From Haloplanus aerogenes (GTDB taxonomy: Archaea; Halobacteriota; Halobacteria; Halobacteriales; Haloferacaceae): a DNA stretch of 64,000 nt. Within the stretch, counting starts at the first letter, position 1, and each line of letters begins with the position of its first letter. The DNA is taken from NCBI RefSeq assembly GCF_003856835.1, contig NZ_CP034145.1, positions 806,001 through 870,000 on the forward strand, written 5' to 3'. Made by a program: the position numbers and the translations under genes. This document shows, piece after piece, positions 1 to 9,476 of this stretch. The notes under the pieces are model-generated. The model did no database searches, was not told the DNA's origin, and saw only the letters and a program-made list of their open reading frames with translations.

Positions 1-72
1 GAGTGACTACGGCATGGTTCTTTCGGGGAGAACGGTGACGGCGTGCCATGGTTCGGATTCGCGTTCGCGCGG

Positions 73-306
73 TCACCGCGTCGGCACGTTGTCCGTGACG
101 ACGAGCAAGATAGCGAGACCCAAGACGGCGAGCAGAACCACCGCGACCCGGATATCGAGCAACAGATTCGCGGCGGCGACGATGCCGGTCTCGTGGGCGA
201 TTTCGACCGTCTCACGCTTGGCGACCTCGTACGGTGGGATGTGGACGGCCGCCAGAATCGCGACGACGACGACGAGCAGATAGTCGAGACCGTCTCTCTG
301 TCGCAT
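73..306 (-). CDS. small two-helix membrane protein, unknown function
   Basis: I do not recognise this 77-residue protein. Two hydrophobic stretches (about residues 8-25 and 43-70) look like membrane helices. The short link between them is mildly charged, and the C-terminus is short and polar. The reading frame has the high third-position GC of its neighbours, which supports it as coding. It starts 59 bp before the end of the LysE-family gene on the same strand, so it may be the last gene of that transcript. It could be a membrane-protein accessory or an orphan haloarchaeal protein. Confidence 0.55.
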   Translation of the reverse strand: MRQRDGLDYLLVVVVAILAAVHIPPYEVAKRETVEIAHETGIVAAANLLLDIRVAVVLLAVLGLAILLVVTDNVPTR

Positions 307-364
307 CTCCCGAGGCTCTGTCGCGGGGTGGCTTAAGCGTCGTGGCCCGATTATCAGGCGTGGT

Positions 365-994
365 TCACGTGGCCGGTCGTTCGTCCAGCAGGAGTCGCAG
401 GCCGAAGCCGATCAGGACGCTCCCGCTCACGTACTGCACCACGCGCTGCGCACGCCCCGAGTCGAGCAAGACGTGTCGCACGCGCCCGGCGAACAGCGCG
501 ACGCCGGCGAGATAGACGAGACTCAGTCCGGCGTAAATCAGCCCGAGGATCGACATCTGAACGGGGGCGTCCGCCGCGGCGGGGACGAACTGCGGGAAAA
601 AGGCGAGGACGAACACCGCGACTTTCGGGTTGGTGACGTTGATGGTGACGGCGCGGCGGTACGAATCGGCGAGCGACTGCGATGTCGTGTCCGCCACGTC
701 GAACGTCTCGTCGCTCCGGAGGAGTCGCACGCCGAGATAGCAGAGGTAGGCGGCGCCGACGTACTTGACGAGGGTGTAGGCAGTCGCGCTCGCGCGCAGG
801 AGCGCGGACAGGCCGGCCACTGCGGCGGCGGTGTGGATCAGGACGCCCGTCGCCGTCCCGGTGGCGGCGACGACGCCCGCGGTACGGCCGTCACCGAGGC
901 TCCGCGTCACGGTGTACATCGTGTCGGGGCCGGGGGCGAGGACGATGAGGGCGGCGGCGGAGACGAAGGCGGCGAGGGTCGCGGGCTCCAGCAT
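365..994 (-). CDS. LysE/RhtB-family amino-acid exporter
   Basis: A 209-residue integral membrane protein with about six hydrophobic segments, close to the usual ~205-210 residues of the LysE/RhtB family. The family signature is visible near the N-terminus as APGPDT (about residues 20-25), and a second conserved patch, VTNPKVAVFVLAFFPQF, follows near residue 120. Members export amino acids or related metabolites across the cytoplasmic membrane. Substrate cannot be told from sequence. The ATG at 994 precedes the first hydrophobic helix directly. It lies downstream of another transporter gene (AEC family) on the same strand with a gap of about 46 bp, so the two may be co-transcribed. Confidence 0.9.
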   Translation of the reverse strand: MLEPATLAAFVSAAALIVLAPGPDTMYTVTRSLGDGRTAGVVAATGTATGVLIHTAAAVAGLSALLRASATAYTLVKYVGAAYLCYLGVRLLRSDETFDVADTTSQSLADSYRRAVTINVTNPKVAVFVLAFFPQFVPAAADAPVQMSILGLIYAGLSLVYLAGVALFAGRVRHVLLDSGRAQRVVQYVSGSVLIGFGLRLLLDERPAT

Positions 995-1040
995 TCGATC
1001 CGAGGTGTCGGCGGGAGTAGGTAAAGGCTGTCGCCAGCGC

Positions 1041-2003
1041 TCAGACCAGAATCCCCGACTCCAGCACGGCGATGAGCACGGTCAGCACGGGCACGCTCAG
1101 GAGCGTCGTCACGAGGACGGTCGTGCTGACGTACTCCGCGACGGAGAGGCCGCTATCGCCGGCGGATTCGCCGCCGAACTCGACGACGAGGAGGAGTGGC
1201 GTGATGGCGGCCGGCGTCGCGCATTCGAGGACGAACGTCCGCCCGACGGTGGGGTTCTCGAAGCCGACGAGGAGGGCGATGCCGGCGCCGACGAGGGGGG
1301 CGACGGCCATCTTCAGGACAGTCGGAATCCCCACTTTCGAGAGCGCCGTCCCGTAGTCGGTGTCGGCAAGCTGGATGCCGAGGATCAGGAGCATCACGGG
1401 GATGGAGGCGTTGCCGACGAGTTCGAGCGTCGTCATCGCGGTGCTGCCGGCGGGGGGGACGAAGCCGAGGTAGCGGGCGAGGAGCGCGGCGACGACGGCG
1501 TAGACCAGCGGGATCTTGAGCGCGCGTTTCATGCCGCCGAAGCCACGGGTTCCGCCACTGCGCTGGGCGACGTAGATGCCGCCAGTGTAGAGCAGGACGG
1601 CCTGCACGGTCAGGTAGACGACGGCCGTGCTCCGCCCCTCGGGGCCGAACGCGAACTCCGAGAGCGGGATGCCGTAGTTGCCGGAGTTGGGGAAGGCGCT
1701 CACGAGGACGAGCGCGCTCAGGATGGGTTCGCTCTGGCCGAGCAAGCGGCCCACTACCTCGGCGACGACGACCATCGTGAGCAGGTAGGCCGCGGTGGCG
1801 ACGCCGATGCGAACGAGCGTCGCGCCGCCGAAGGACGCGGTGGCGATGCTGTGGAAGATGAGCGCCGGGACGAGGACGTAGACGGTGACGGTGTTGAGCG
1901 GGCCGATGTCGACGTCGCGGAAGCGTCCCAGCGTGAACCCGACGCCAGCGAGGGTGATGATGGGGAGGATGGCCGTCGCGAAGATGGAGAGCAGGGAGGT
2001 CAC
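1041..2003 (-). CDS. AEC (auxin efflux carrier) family transporter
   Basis: A 320-residue protein with about ten hydrophobic helices and the AEC-family layout: two five-helix repeats and a glycine- and proline-rich region in the middle (for example SAFPNSGNYGIPL near residue 105). In prokaryotes this family exports small organic acids or amino-acid-derived compounds, and the substrate here is unknown. The length matches the family (about 300-320). The chosen start begins MTSLLSIF and leads straight into the first helix; a longer opening with another frame is a shadow. It is followed by the LysE-type exporter on the same strand. Confidence 0.88.
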   Translation of the reverse strand: MTSLLSIFATAILPIITLAGVGFTLGRFRDVDIGPLNTVTVYVLVPALIFHSIATASFGGATLVRIGVATAAYLLTMVVVAEVVGRLLGQSEPILSALVLVSAFPNSGNYGIPLSEFAFGPEGRSTAVVYLTVQAVLLYTGGIYVAQRSGGTRGFGGMKRALKIPLVYAVVAALLARYLGFVPPAGSTAMTTLELVGNASIPVMLLILGIQLADTDYGTALSKVGIPTVLKMAVAPLVGAGIALLVGFENPTVGRTFVLECATPAAITPLLLVVEFGGESAGDSGLSVAEYVSTTVLVTTLLSVPVLTVLIAVLESGILV

Positions 2004-2066
2004 GCTCCGCCTCCACGCGAGACTCGGCGGGGCCGCTCGCCCGTCGTTGCGGTAGTTCGGAACACG

Positions 2067-2759
2067 TTACGCGAGTCGCCAGTTGTCGGTGCCGGCCGGT
2101 TCGATCACGTCACGACGCTCCATCTCCGTGAGGACTTCGTCGAGGCGGTCGGGCTGGGCGATCTCCATCTCGATACGCTGGATGTCGTGTTCGGCGGCGA
2201 GACGTTTGCGGATCGTCTCGCGGTCGAACGTCTCGGCGTCCGCCCGCTCCATGACGCCCGCGATCAGGTCGATCATGTCCTCGATGAAGTTCCACGGGTA
2301 GACGATCCACGCCCACTCGTCGAGGCGTTCGCCCACGAAATCGGGTTCGAACTCGCTGGTGTGGAGCAGTTGGAGCGTGGCCGTCCGCACTTCGTCGGCG
2401 TCGCGGTCGGTGACGTACTCGTAGGCGTGGTGGAGGGATTCGCCGGTGTCGGCGATGTCGTCGACGATCAGCACGTCCTTCCCCTCGACGCTCCCCTCGG
2501 GCATCGGGTAGCGGACTTCGGGGTCTGCTCCTTTCGCGGCCGTCCCCACGTAGTGTTCCATCTTGAGGCTGGTGAGGTCGTCGAGGCCGAGGAAGTCACA
2601 GCAACAGCGGCCGGCGAACCAGCCGCCGCGGGCGAGGGCGACGATCACGTCGGGGTCGAACTCCGCGGCGTGCACCTCGTCGGCCACGTCCCGGCAGAGC
2701 CCGTAGATGTACTCCCAGTTGGTGATCGTGCAGGTAAAATCGTCCGGGAGGTCGCTCAT
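2067..2759 (-). CDS. phosphoribosyltransferase-domain protein
   Basis: A 230-residue protein. The PRPP-binding loop is clear as VLIVDDIADTGES (about residues 98-110), the hallmark of type I phosphoribosyltransferases of the hypoxanthine/xanthine-guanine group, with an upstream ALARGGWFAGR segment. After the catalytic domain about 70 residues form a mostly helical tail ending in a winged-helix-like stretch (EMERRDVIEPAG), as in haloarchaeal homologues. It probably salvages a purine base, but the hood residues do not let me name the base. I chose the ATG at 2759 (MSDLPDDF) because longer versions run through unrelated arginine-rich sequence. It diverges from the PhzF gene across 91 bp. Confidence 0.85.
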   Translation of the reverse strand: MSDLPDDFTCTITNWEYIYGLCRDVADEVHAAEFDPDVIVALARGGWFAGRCCCDFLGLDDLTSLKMEHYVGTAAKGADPEVRYPMPEGSVEGKDVLIVDDIADTGESLHHAYEYVTDRDADEVRTATLQLLHTSEFEPDFVGERLDEWAWIVYPWNFIEDMIDLIAGVMERADAETFDRETIRKRLAAEHDIQRIEMEIAQPDRLDEVLTEMERRDVIEPAGTDNWRLA

Positions 2760-2850
2760 GACCGCGACTCCGACGGCCGACGGGTAAGGGCTTACGGGTT
2801 CGGGCGGGACGGCCCCCACGTCTATAGGCCCCCTTCCCCTCCAACGGTCT

Positions 2851-3807
2851 ATGGACGACTCCGACACGCGACGCACGCTCCTCGTCGACGCGTTCGCGGA
2901 CGAACCGCTCGCGGGCAACGCCGCGGGCGTCGTCCCCGACGCCGACGGCCTCGACGCCGAGCGGATGGGCAAGATCGCGCGCGAACTCAACGCGAGCGAG
3001 ACGGCCTTCCTCTTTCCGGACGACGAGGTGGACCGCCGCATCCGCTATTTCACGCCGGCACAGGAGGTCGATCTCTGCGGACACGCCACCATCGCCAGCC
3101 TCGTCCACCTCCACGACGAGGGCGAACTCGACGCGGGCGAGGGTCGACTGCGGACGAACGCGGGCGTCATCGACGTCGAGGTGACCGACGAGGGTGTCGC
3201 GTGGATGGGGACCGGCGAGCCGAGCGTCGAGGTGGTCGACCTCGACTACGAGCGCGTGGGGGCGGCGCTGGGAATCGACCCCGCGGCGATGCAGGACGTG
3301 GGTGCGGACGTGCCGGCCGCCGTCGCGACGGTCGGGCTTCCCTTCCTGATCGTCCCGGTCAACTTCCTCGAACGGCTGGGTGAGGCGGAGCCGGATATGG
3401 ACGCCGTCGAGGAACTGGCAGCCGAGTACGGTGCGACCGGCGTCTACGCCTTCACCTTCGACGCGCTGGACGCGGCGTCGACGCTCCACGCGCGGATGTG
3501 GGCGCCGGGTGCGGGCGTGCCGGAAGACCCCGTGACGGGGACCGCGAGCGGCGCCTGTGGCGCGTATCTCCACGCGGTCGACGCCTTCGACGACCCGCCC
3601 CGCGAGATGCAGTTCGAACAGGGGCACTTCGTCGACCGGCCGGGGGTGGTCCGGGTCGCGGTCGAGGGAAGCGAGGAGCCACGCTCCTCGGACAACCGGT
3701 CGGAGACCGGTGATGTCGACGTGCGCATCGGGGGCCGGGCGGTGACGGCGCTCGATGGCTCACTCGCCGTCCCGCCGGCCGACGACGACGACATCCTCGA
3801 AGCCTGA
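2851..3807 (+). CDS. PhzF-family epimerase/isomerase
   Basis: A 318-residue member of the PhzF / diaminopimelate-epimerase-fold family. The catalytic glutamate sits in NASETAFL (Glu50), followed by the conserved RIRYFTPAQEVDLCGHAT segment and the second-lobe motif EDPVTGTASGACGAYL (about residues 226-241). The family includes isomerases such as PhzF, and most archaeal members have no known substrate. An in-frame insert near residues 273-287 (EEPRSS region) is encoded by two tandem hairpins (3672-3711) and interrupts the segment just before the conserved GGRAV strand. The ATG at 2851 fits the family N-terminus. Confidence 0.88.
   Translation: MDDSDTRRTLLVDAFADEPLAGNAAGVVPDADGLDAERMGKIARELNASETAFLFPDDEVDRRIRYFTPAQEVDLCGHATIASLVHLHDEGELDAGEGRLRTNAGVIDVEVTDEGVAWMGTGEPSVEVVDLDYERVGAALGIDPAAMQDVGADVPAAVATVGLPFLIVPVNFLERLGEAEPDMDAVEELAAEYGATGVYAFTFDALDAASTLHARMWAPGAGVPEDPVTGTASGACGAYLHAVDAFDDPPREMQFEQGHFVDRPGVVRVAVEGSEEPRSSDNRSETGDVDVRIGGRAVTALDGSLAVPPADDDDILEA
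3672..3711. repeat. tandem palindromic insert inside the PhzF gene
   Basis: Two adjacent perfect inverted repeats. The first has 8-bp arms at 3672-3679 and 3683-3690 around a 3-base loop. The second has 7-bp arms at 3695-3701 and 3705-3711, also with a 3-base loop. The segment stays in frame and encodes residues beginning EEPRSSDNR. A near-identical first hairpin in the same reading frame occurs in an unrelated gene at 21192-21210, so this looks like a mobile or recurrently copied short element. Confidence 0.7.
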
Positions 3808-3839
3808 TGGGGGCGTACGTTCCACCCGATCCAACCCAC

Positions 3840-5405
3840 TTAGCTCACGCGAGGGAGTTTGCGGCGTTCGTTCGTTCGTTCCGCCGGCTCTCTCACGACC
3901 GCGCAGCTGTTTCTGGACGAGACGACCCGCGATTCGACGTCCGCCGGGATCGATACCTCCTCCTCGTCGATCAGACAGGGGAGTAGCTGATCGACGATGA
4001 ACCGCCACGCGTTTTTCCCGTCCTTCAGCGAGAAGTGGGGCTCACTGTCCCAGTAGAAGCTCAGCAGGCCGACGTCGAAGAAATCGAGGATGTCGGGGCG
4101 GAACATCACGTTCTGGAAGCCGTCGTGCTCGCAGTGACACAGGCCCAGATAGTGGCCAATCTCGTGAGCCAACACGTACTTGAAGATATACTCGGGGTAG
4201 ACGTCACGGTAGATGACGCCCGAACTCCGTCGCCAGTCGATGGTGTTGCAACATCGGTCCGTTCTGTTCGGGGTCGAACAGTCGTCCGGGAAATCCTCGC
4301 ACTCTCGAATGTCACGCCCCGCCACGCGCCCGAAGTTGTCGAGTTTGAAGCCGGCGAGCGCGACCAGCGTGCAGTTCACCCCCGGCGGACGGTCGTACTC
4401 GGGCTGACCGAGGAGCGTCTCGAGTTGTCCCGAGGGGAAGTCGTACTCGATTCCGGCGATTTCTTGGGTCGTCTCCGCCCGAAACCCGTCGAATTCGTCG
4501 CCGTCGTTCCAGTCGAGGATGACACCGATTTCGTCGAGTTTCCGGGACGTAAGCGCCTGTCGTTCGACGGCGACGCGGTGGGACATGGCGTAGACGCGCA
4601 ACCGCTTTGCCTCGCCGTTGCTTTCGAGATATTTGGATATCGTCCAGCGGGTGACCGGCCACCAGTTATCCGTCCCGTCGTCGCCGACGGATTTGACGAC
4701 GGTGTTCGGATGGTCGCTCCCGAGCGCGAACGAATCGAAGCTCAACAGTCCCGCCATCGCGTAGAGGTCGAGTTCCTCGTCCTCGTGCATGCGCCACAGG
4801 TCGACGTCCTCGGAGTCCATCACGCACACGCGGTGTTCGGCCGGCAACTGAAACCCGAAGCGCCCGCCGTCCAGACCGATTTTACTGCGGACCTCGGCGA
4901 GACGGTCCGGATCGTCGCCGAAGCGCTCGGTGACGAGCCGGTCGACGAACCGGATGAGGGCGGAGCGTTTGAACTTTTTGACGATGCCACCGACGATGTA
5001 CCCACCGGTGGCCATGCGGACGAAATCGATGCCGAAATCGAAGATACTGATGAATAGGTCTCCCAATCCCTTCAGTACGCCCGGGAAATCGAGCCGCAGG
5101 AGCGATCCGACGATGCCGAACACGTCCCTGAGGATGTTGAAGTAATCGTTCAGGAGGTCCTGAAATCCCTGTAGAACCCCGTCCAACACGCCGCCGAAGA
5201 AGTTCCCGACCGCGCAGCCGACTACCCCGCCGTGTTTGCACAACCAATCGGTCGCGGACCCGATACCGTCCTGTACCGTATCGACGACGCCGTCGACGAC
5301 GTCCTCGACCCCGTCAATGACGGTGTTCGCCGCCCCTTCCACGGCGTCCCCCACGGCACTCGCTGCCGAGGAGACGGCGTCACCGATGTCGCTGAGCCAT
5401 CCCAT
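3840..5405 (-). CDS. metzincin-like zinc metalloprotease with helical N-terminal region
   Basis: A 521-residue protein of no family I can name. The C-terminal part carries HEIGHYLGLCH (His414, Glu415, His418, His424), which fits the metzincin HExxHxxGxxH zinc site, and a VMF segment near residue 434 that could supply the Met-turn. Cysteines cluster around residues 369-386 and 423-425. The first ~145 residues are glycine/alanine/valine/aspartate rich, with repeated DGV/DAV units (residues 9-50) and several hydrophobic stretches (60-140), resembling membrane-active or virion-type helices rather than a signal peptide. No Sec or Tat signal is visible. It stands alone between a convergent PhzF gene and the broken FAD oxidase. 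Confidence 0.7.
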   Translation of the reverse strand: MGWLSDIGDAVSSAASAVGDAVEGAANTVIDGVEDVVDGVVDTVQDGIGSATDWLCKHGGVVGCAVGNFFGGVLDGVLQGFQDLLNDYFNILRDVFGIVGSLLRLDFPGVLKGLGDLFISIFDFGIDFVRMATGGYIVGGIVKKFKRSALIRFVDRLVTERFGDDPDRLAEVRSKIGLDGGRFGFQLPAEHRVCVMDSEDVDLWRMHEDEELDLYAMAGLLSFDSFALGSDHPNTVVKSVGDDGTDNWWPVTRWTISKYLESNGEAKRLRVYAMSHRVAVERQALTSRKLDEIGVILDWNDGDEFDGFRAETTQEIAGIEYDFPSGQLETLLGQPEYDRPPGVNCTLVALAGFKLDNFGRVAGRDIRECEDFPDDCSTPNRTDRCCNTIDWRRSSGVIYRDVYPEYIFKYVLAHEIGHYLGLCHCEHDGFQNVMFRPDILDFFDVGLLSFYWDSEPHFSLKDGKNAWRFIVDQLLPCLIDEEEVSIPADVESRVVSSRNSCAVVREPAERTNERRKLPRVS

Positions 5406-5524
5406 AGGCTACCCAATGACGCACATGTGAATAAATAATCATGTTCATTCAATAGCGGGTCAATCGCGGGTTTTCTCGGGATGGTCCGTCGAGCGAAAGC
5501 CGGTGGGACGCCAGTCCACGGCGC

Positions 5525-6936
5525 TCAGGTGGTGTCCGTCGGTGACGTCGGCTCCACGTTGTGATTCAGCCGGAACAGATTCTCCGGGTCCCAGGTGTCT
5601 TTGATTTCGACCAACCGGTCGTAGTTCTCGCGGTAGGCCGCCTGCTGATCGCCGACTTCCTCCGGGACGAAGTTGGCGTAGACGCCGCCGGTCGCATGGG
5701 GTGTCATCGCTTCGTGCACCTCGCGGGCCCACGCGATGCACTCCTCGTCCCGTTCGGCGTCTTCCCACTGGGTGTGAAGGACCATCGTGAACTCGGCGTC
5801 GCGGTGGGGATAGGCCGTCGCGTCGACCGGCCGGTCGTTTATCGCTCCGCCGAGTTGGGCGCAGGCGATCTCCGTGTGTTCGGTGGGGATCGTCTCGCCG
5901 TACTCGACGAAGGTGTCGATCATGCCGTCGGTCATCTCGACGAAGTTGTGGGACTTCCAGTAGTTCCGGTTTCCGGCCGGGGCTAGCCCGTCGAACGCGC
6001 CTTGCCAGCCGGCGTACGGATGTGGTCCAACCGCGTCGGCGATTGGTTCTCCGATGTCGCGTAACGGCTGGAGCACTTGCTCGCCCTCGCTCATCTCGCC
6101 GACGTAGAACGCCGCGAGGATGAGGACCTTCCGACCGTGCCACTCCTCGGGAATGAACGGGAGCGGGGGTGCGTGCCGGATGACGAACCACACCGTTGCG
6201 TCGTTCGGTGCCTCCGCGGTGAACTCCCGGTACGCCGAAAGGACCGCCGCGGCGTCCTCGAACGGATGGACGATCGGTCCGGACAGTACCGTCGGGCCGA
6301 CCTCGTGCAGTTCGAACTCGAAGGACGTGACGATCCCGAAGTTGCCGCCGCCGCCTCTGAGCCCCCAGAAGAGGTCCTCGTTTTCCGTCTCGCTCGCGTG
6401 GACGAGTTCGCCCTCGGCGGTGACGACGTCGGCCGAGACGAGGTTGTCGACGGTCAATCCGAACTTTCGCGAGAGCCATCCCCAGCCACCGCCGAGCGTC
6501 AGTCCGGCGATGCCGGTCGTCGAGTTGTACCCCACGGGCGTCGCGAGGCCGAACGCCTGCGTCTCGTGGTCCAGTTCGCTGAGGACGACGCCCGGTTCGA
6601 CGCGGGCCGTCTTCGCGTCGGGATCGACCCGAATCGAGTTCATCGGCGACAGATCGATCATGAGAGCGTCGTCTTCGACGGCCCTGCCTGCGATGTTGTG
6701 GCCGCCGTCTTTCACCGAGATGGGCACGTCCTGTTCTTCGCGAACGCGACTGCGTCGATGACGTCCGCGACGCCCGCGCATCGGACGACGAGCGCGGGAC
6801 GTTTGTCTATCGTCGCGTTCCAGACCGTCCGTGCCTCGTCGTACCCCTCGTCGTCCGGCCGAAGGAGGGTGCCACGAAGTGTTCCTGCGAAGTCTGCGAT
6901 CGCTTCGTCGTCCGTCGATATTATTCCAGATGACAT
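5525..6936 (-). pseudogene. FAD-linked (berberine-bridge type) oxidoreductase, frameshifted
   Basis: The protein would be about 470 residues: an FAD-binding type 4 domain (KDGGHNIAG, then LGGGWGWLSRKFGLTVDN) followed by a C-terminal berberine-bridge domain ending in YRENYDRLVEIKDTWDPENLFRLNHN. The N-terminal ~75 residues (from MSSGIISTDDEA at 6936) are in one frame and the rest in another. The switch is near 6730-6745, where the first frame reads AVAFAKN and the second EEQDVPISVKDGGHN. The span is 1412 bp, one short of a multiple of three, so a single-base deletion explains it. This is either a real null allele or a sequencing error. Family members oxidise sugars or alcohols using covalently bound FAD. 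Confidence 0.82.
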
Positions 6937-7123
6937 TTCGTTAGTATGATTCCCTAACCCTGCGAATACACTTATATTATTGACATTTTCACGGGGCGCA
7001 TATGTGTTGAGTATCCGAGTGACTGGCGTCGATGATTCTACCACCAGGCGTACGCAGTCCCCCGATCTGATGGATGATCCGACCCCACACGCGGATGGCC
7101 GTAGTTGCGCGCTTCGAAACCTT

Positions 7124-7131
7124 CTTTATCG
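7124..7131 (+). promoter_or_regulatory. TATA-like box of ppsA
   Basis: An AT-rich TTTATC core lies about 27 bp before the ATG at 7157. This is the spacing expected for a leaderless haloarchaeal transcript and supports 7157 over the upstream in-frame ATG at 6980. Confidence 0.5.
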
Positions 7132-7156
7132 TACTGGTGGGATTCGTGCGTACGAA

Positions 7157-9433
7157 ATGGCTGTAGCTTGGCTGGAGGACGTACGTTCTGCCGATCTGGG
7201 GACGGTCGGTGGTAAGGCGGCTTCGCTCGGCGAACTCACGGGGGCGGGACTCCCCGTCCCTCCGGGATTCGTCGTGACGGCCGGCACCTACCGGACGTTC
7301 ATCGAGGAGGCGGGTATCGACGAGGAACTGTTCTCGGCTGTCGACGTCGACTCCGAGGACTCCGAGGCGCTCGAAGCGGCCCACGAGCGCGCGCACGAAC
7401 TCATCGTCGAGACGGAGGTCCCCGAGAACGTACGTGAGGAAATCCTCGAGGCGTACCGGTCGATGGGCGACGGCAAGACGTTCGTCGCCGTCCGCTCCTC
7501 CGCGACGGCGGAGGACCTGCCGGACGCGTCCTTCGCCGGCCAGCAGGAAACGTTCCTCAACGTCACCGAGGACGACCTCGTGGACCGCGTGCAGGAGTGC
7601 TGGGCGTCCCTGTTCTCTCAGCGAGCCATCTACTACCGCAATCAGAAGGGCTTCCCGCACGACGAGGTCGACATCGCGGTCGTCGTCCAGACGATGGTCG
7701 ACGCCGAGAAAAGTGGCGTGATGTTCACGAGCCACCCGTCGACGGGCGACCCGCGCATCATCATCGAGGCGGCGTGGGGCCTCGGCGAGGCGGTCGTCTC
7801 CGGCGCCGTCTCCCCCGACAACTACGTCGTCGACCGCACGACGGGCGAGGTCGAACAGGCCACCGTCGCGACGAAGAAAGTGATGCACGTCAAGGACGAC
7901 GAGACGGGCGAAACCGTCGAGCGCGAGGTGCCCGAGGACAAGCGGGACCAGCGCGTGCTCACGCAGGAAGAGATCGACCGCCTGATCGAACTCGGGCGGA
8001 AGGTCGAGGATCACTACGGCGAACCGCAGGACGTGGAGTGGGCCGTCGCGGGCGGCGAGGTGTACATGCTCCAGTCCCGGCCGATCACGACCATCGACGA
8101 CGGGGCGAGCGGGAGCGAGAGTGACAGCGAGAGCGAGGAAGACGACGGCGACAACGAACACCTCCTCTCCGGTCTCGGTGCGAGTCCGGGAATCGCCTCC
8201 GGCGAGGTCCGCATCGTCACCAAACTCGACCACCTCGACCAGGTGAGCGAGGGCGACGTGATCGTCACCGAGATGACGATGCCCGACATGGTGCCCGCGA
8301 TGAAGCGCGCGGCTGCCATCGTCACCGACGAGGGGGGGATGACCTCCCACGCGGCTATCGTCTCGCGCGAACTCGGCGTGCCCGCCGTCGTCGGCTGTGG
8401 CGGCGCGACCCACACGCTGGAGAACGGACAGATCGTCACCGTCGACGGCGAGATGGGGACGGTCCGCGAGGGACGGGTCGCGGTCGACGAACCCGCCGCC
8501 AACCCCAGCGCAGACGACAGCGCGCCGGTCGGCTCGCGGCCCAAGCCGGTCACTGCGACCGAGGTGAAGGTGAACGTCTCCATCCCGGACGCGGCCGAGC
8601 GCGCCGCCAACACCGGCGCCGACGGCGTCGGCCTCCTGCGGATCGAACACCTCGTCCTCTCGCTGAACAAGACGCCCGAACGGTACATCAAGGACGAAGG
8701 CGCCGAGGCCTACATCAAGGAGATCATGAGCGGCGTCCGCAAGGTGGCCGAGGAGTTCTACCCCCGGCCGGTTCGCGTGCGCACGCTCGACGCCCCCACC
8801 GACGAGTTCCGACAACTGGAGGGCGGCGACGAGGAACCCAACGAACACAACCCGATGCTCGGGTATCGCGGCATCCGCCGCAGTCTCGACCGGCCGGAGG
8901 TGTTCAAACACGAACTCGAGGCGTTCAAGCGCCTCTACGAGCAGGGGTACGAGAACCTCGAGATCATGTTCCCGCTCGTGACCGACGGCGACGACGTGGC
9001 CGCGGCGCGTGATCACATGGAATCGGTCGGTATCGACCCCGAGAAGCGCGAGTGGGGTGTCATGATCGAGACGCCGGCCAGCGCGTTCGGCGTCGAGGAC
9101 ATCATCGACGAGGACGTCGACTTCGTCTCCTTCGGGACGAACGACCTCACGCAGTACGTCCTCGCTGTCGACCGCAACAACGAGCACGTCTCGGACCGGT
9201 TCGACGAACTTCACCCCGCCGTCCTCGACATCATGGGCGACACCATCGACGCGTGCCGCGAGGCTGGCGTCGACACGAGTATCTGCGGGCAGGCCGGCTC
9301 GCACCCCAAGATGGTCGATTTCCTCGTTCGCAAGGGAATCACCTCGATCAGCGCCAACATCGACGCCGTGGCGGACGTGTTCGAAGAGGTCGACCGCATC
9401 GAGGAACGACTGATCCTCGATTCGGTGCGCTAG
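7157..9433 (+). CDS. ppsA: phosphoenolpyruvate synthase
   Basis: A 758-residue pyruvate, water dikinase, close to other haloarchaeal PpsA proteins. It makes PEP from pyruvate and ATP for gluconeogenesis. Visible domains are the N-terminal ATP-grasp domain ([10 protein letters not shown] near residue 17; [16 protein letters not shown] near 113), the swivelling phosphohistidine domain (GGMTSHAAI, His398), and the C-terminal PEP/pyruvate-binding barrel ([16 protein letters not shown], then CGQAGSHP with the catalytic Cys). A short acidic Ser/Glu/Asp linker (about residues 320-335) joins the first two domains. MAVAWLED matches the family N-terminus; the in-frame upstream extension has no similarity to it. 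Confidence 0.96.
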   Translation: MAVAWLEDVRSADLGTVGGKAASLGELTGAGLPVPPGFVVTAGTYRTFIEEAGIDEELFSAVDVDSEDSEALEAAHERAHELIVETEVPENVREEILEAYRSMGDGKTFVAVRSSATAEDLPDASFAGQQETFLNVTEDDLVDRVQECWASLFSQRAIYYRNQKGFPHDEVDIAVVVQTMVDAEKSGVMFTSHPSTGDPRIIIEAAWGLGEAVVSGAVSPDNYVVDRTTGEVEQATVATKKVMHVKDDETGETVEREVPEDKRDQRVLTQEEIDRLIELGRKVEDHYGEPQDVEWAVAGGEVYMLQSRPITTIDDGASGSESDSESEEDDGDNEHLLSGLGASPGIASGEVRIVTKLDHLDQVSEGDVIVTEMTMPDMVPAMKRAAAIVTDEGGMTSHAAIVSRELGVPAVVGCGGATHTLENGQIVTVDGEMGTVREGRVAVDEPAANPSADDSAPVGSRPKPVTATEVKVNVSIPDAAERAANTGADGVGLLRIEHLVLSLNKTPERYIKDEGAEAYIKEIMSGVRKVAEEFYPRPVRVRTLDAPTDEFRQLEGGDEEPNEHNPMLGYRGIRRSLDRPEVFKHELEAFKRLYEQGYENLEIMFPLVTDGDDVAAARDHMESVGIDPEKREWGVMIETPASAFGVEDIIDEDVDFVSFGTNDLTQYVLAVDRNNEHVSDRFDELHPAVLDIMGDTIDACREAGVDTSICGQAGSHPKMVDFLVRKGITSISANIDAVADVFEEVDRIEERLILDSVR

Positions 9434-9476
9434 TCGGAACGCAACGGCTAAACCGACCCGTCGGTTCTGTGGGGAC

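Noticed and set aside
831-3383. 850-residue plus-strand open frame over the AEC and phosphoribosyltransferase genes
   Set aside because: It has very high Arg/Asp/Gly/Glu content with no domain signal, and it overlaps two well-supported minus-strand genes.
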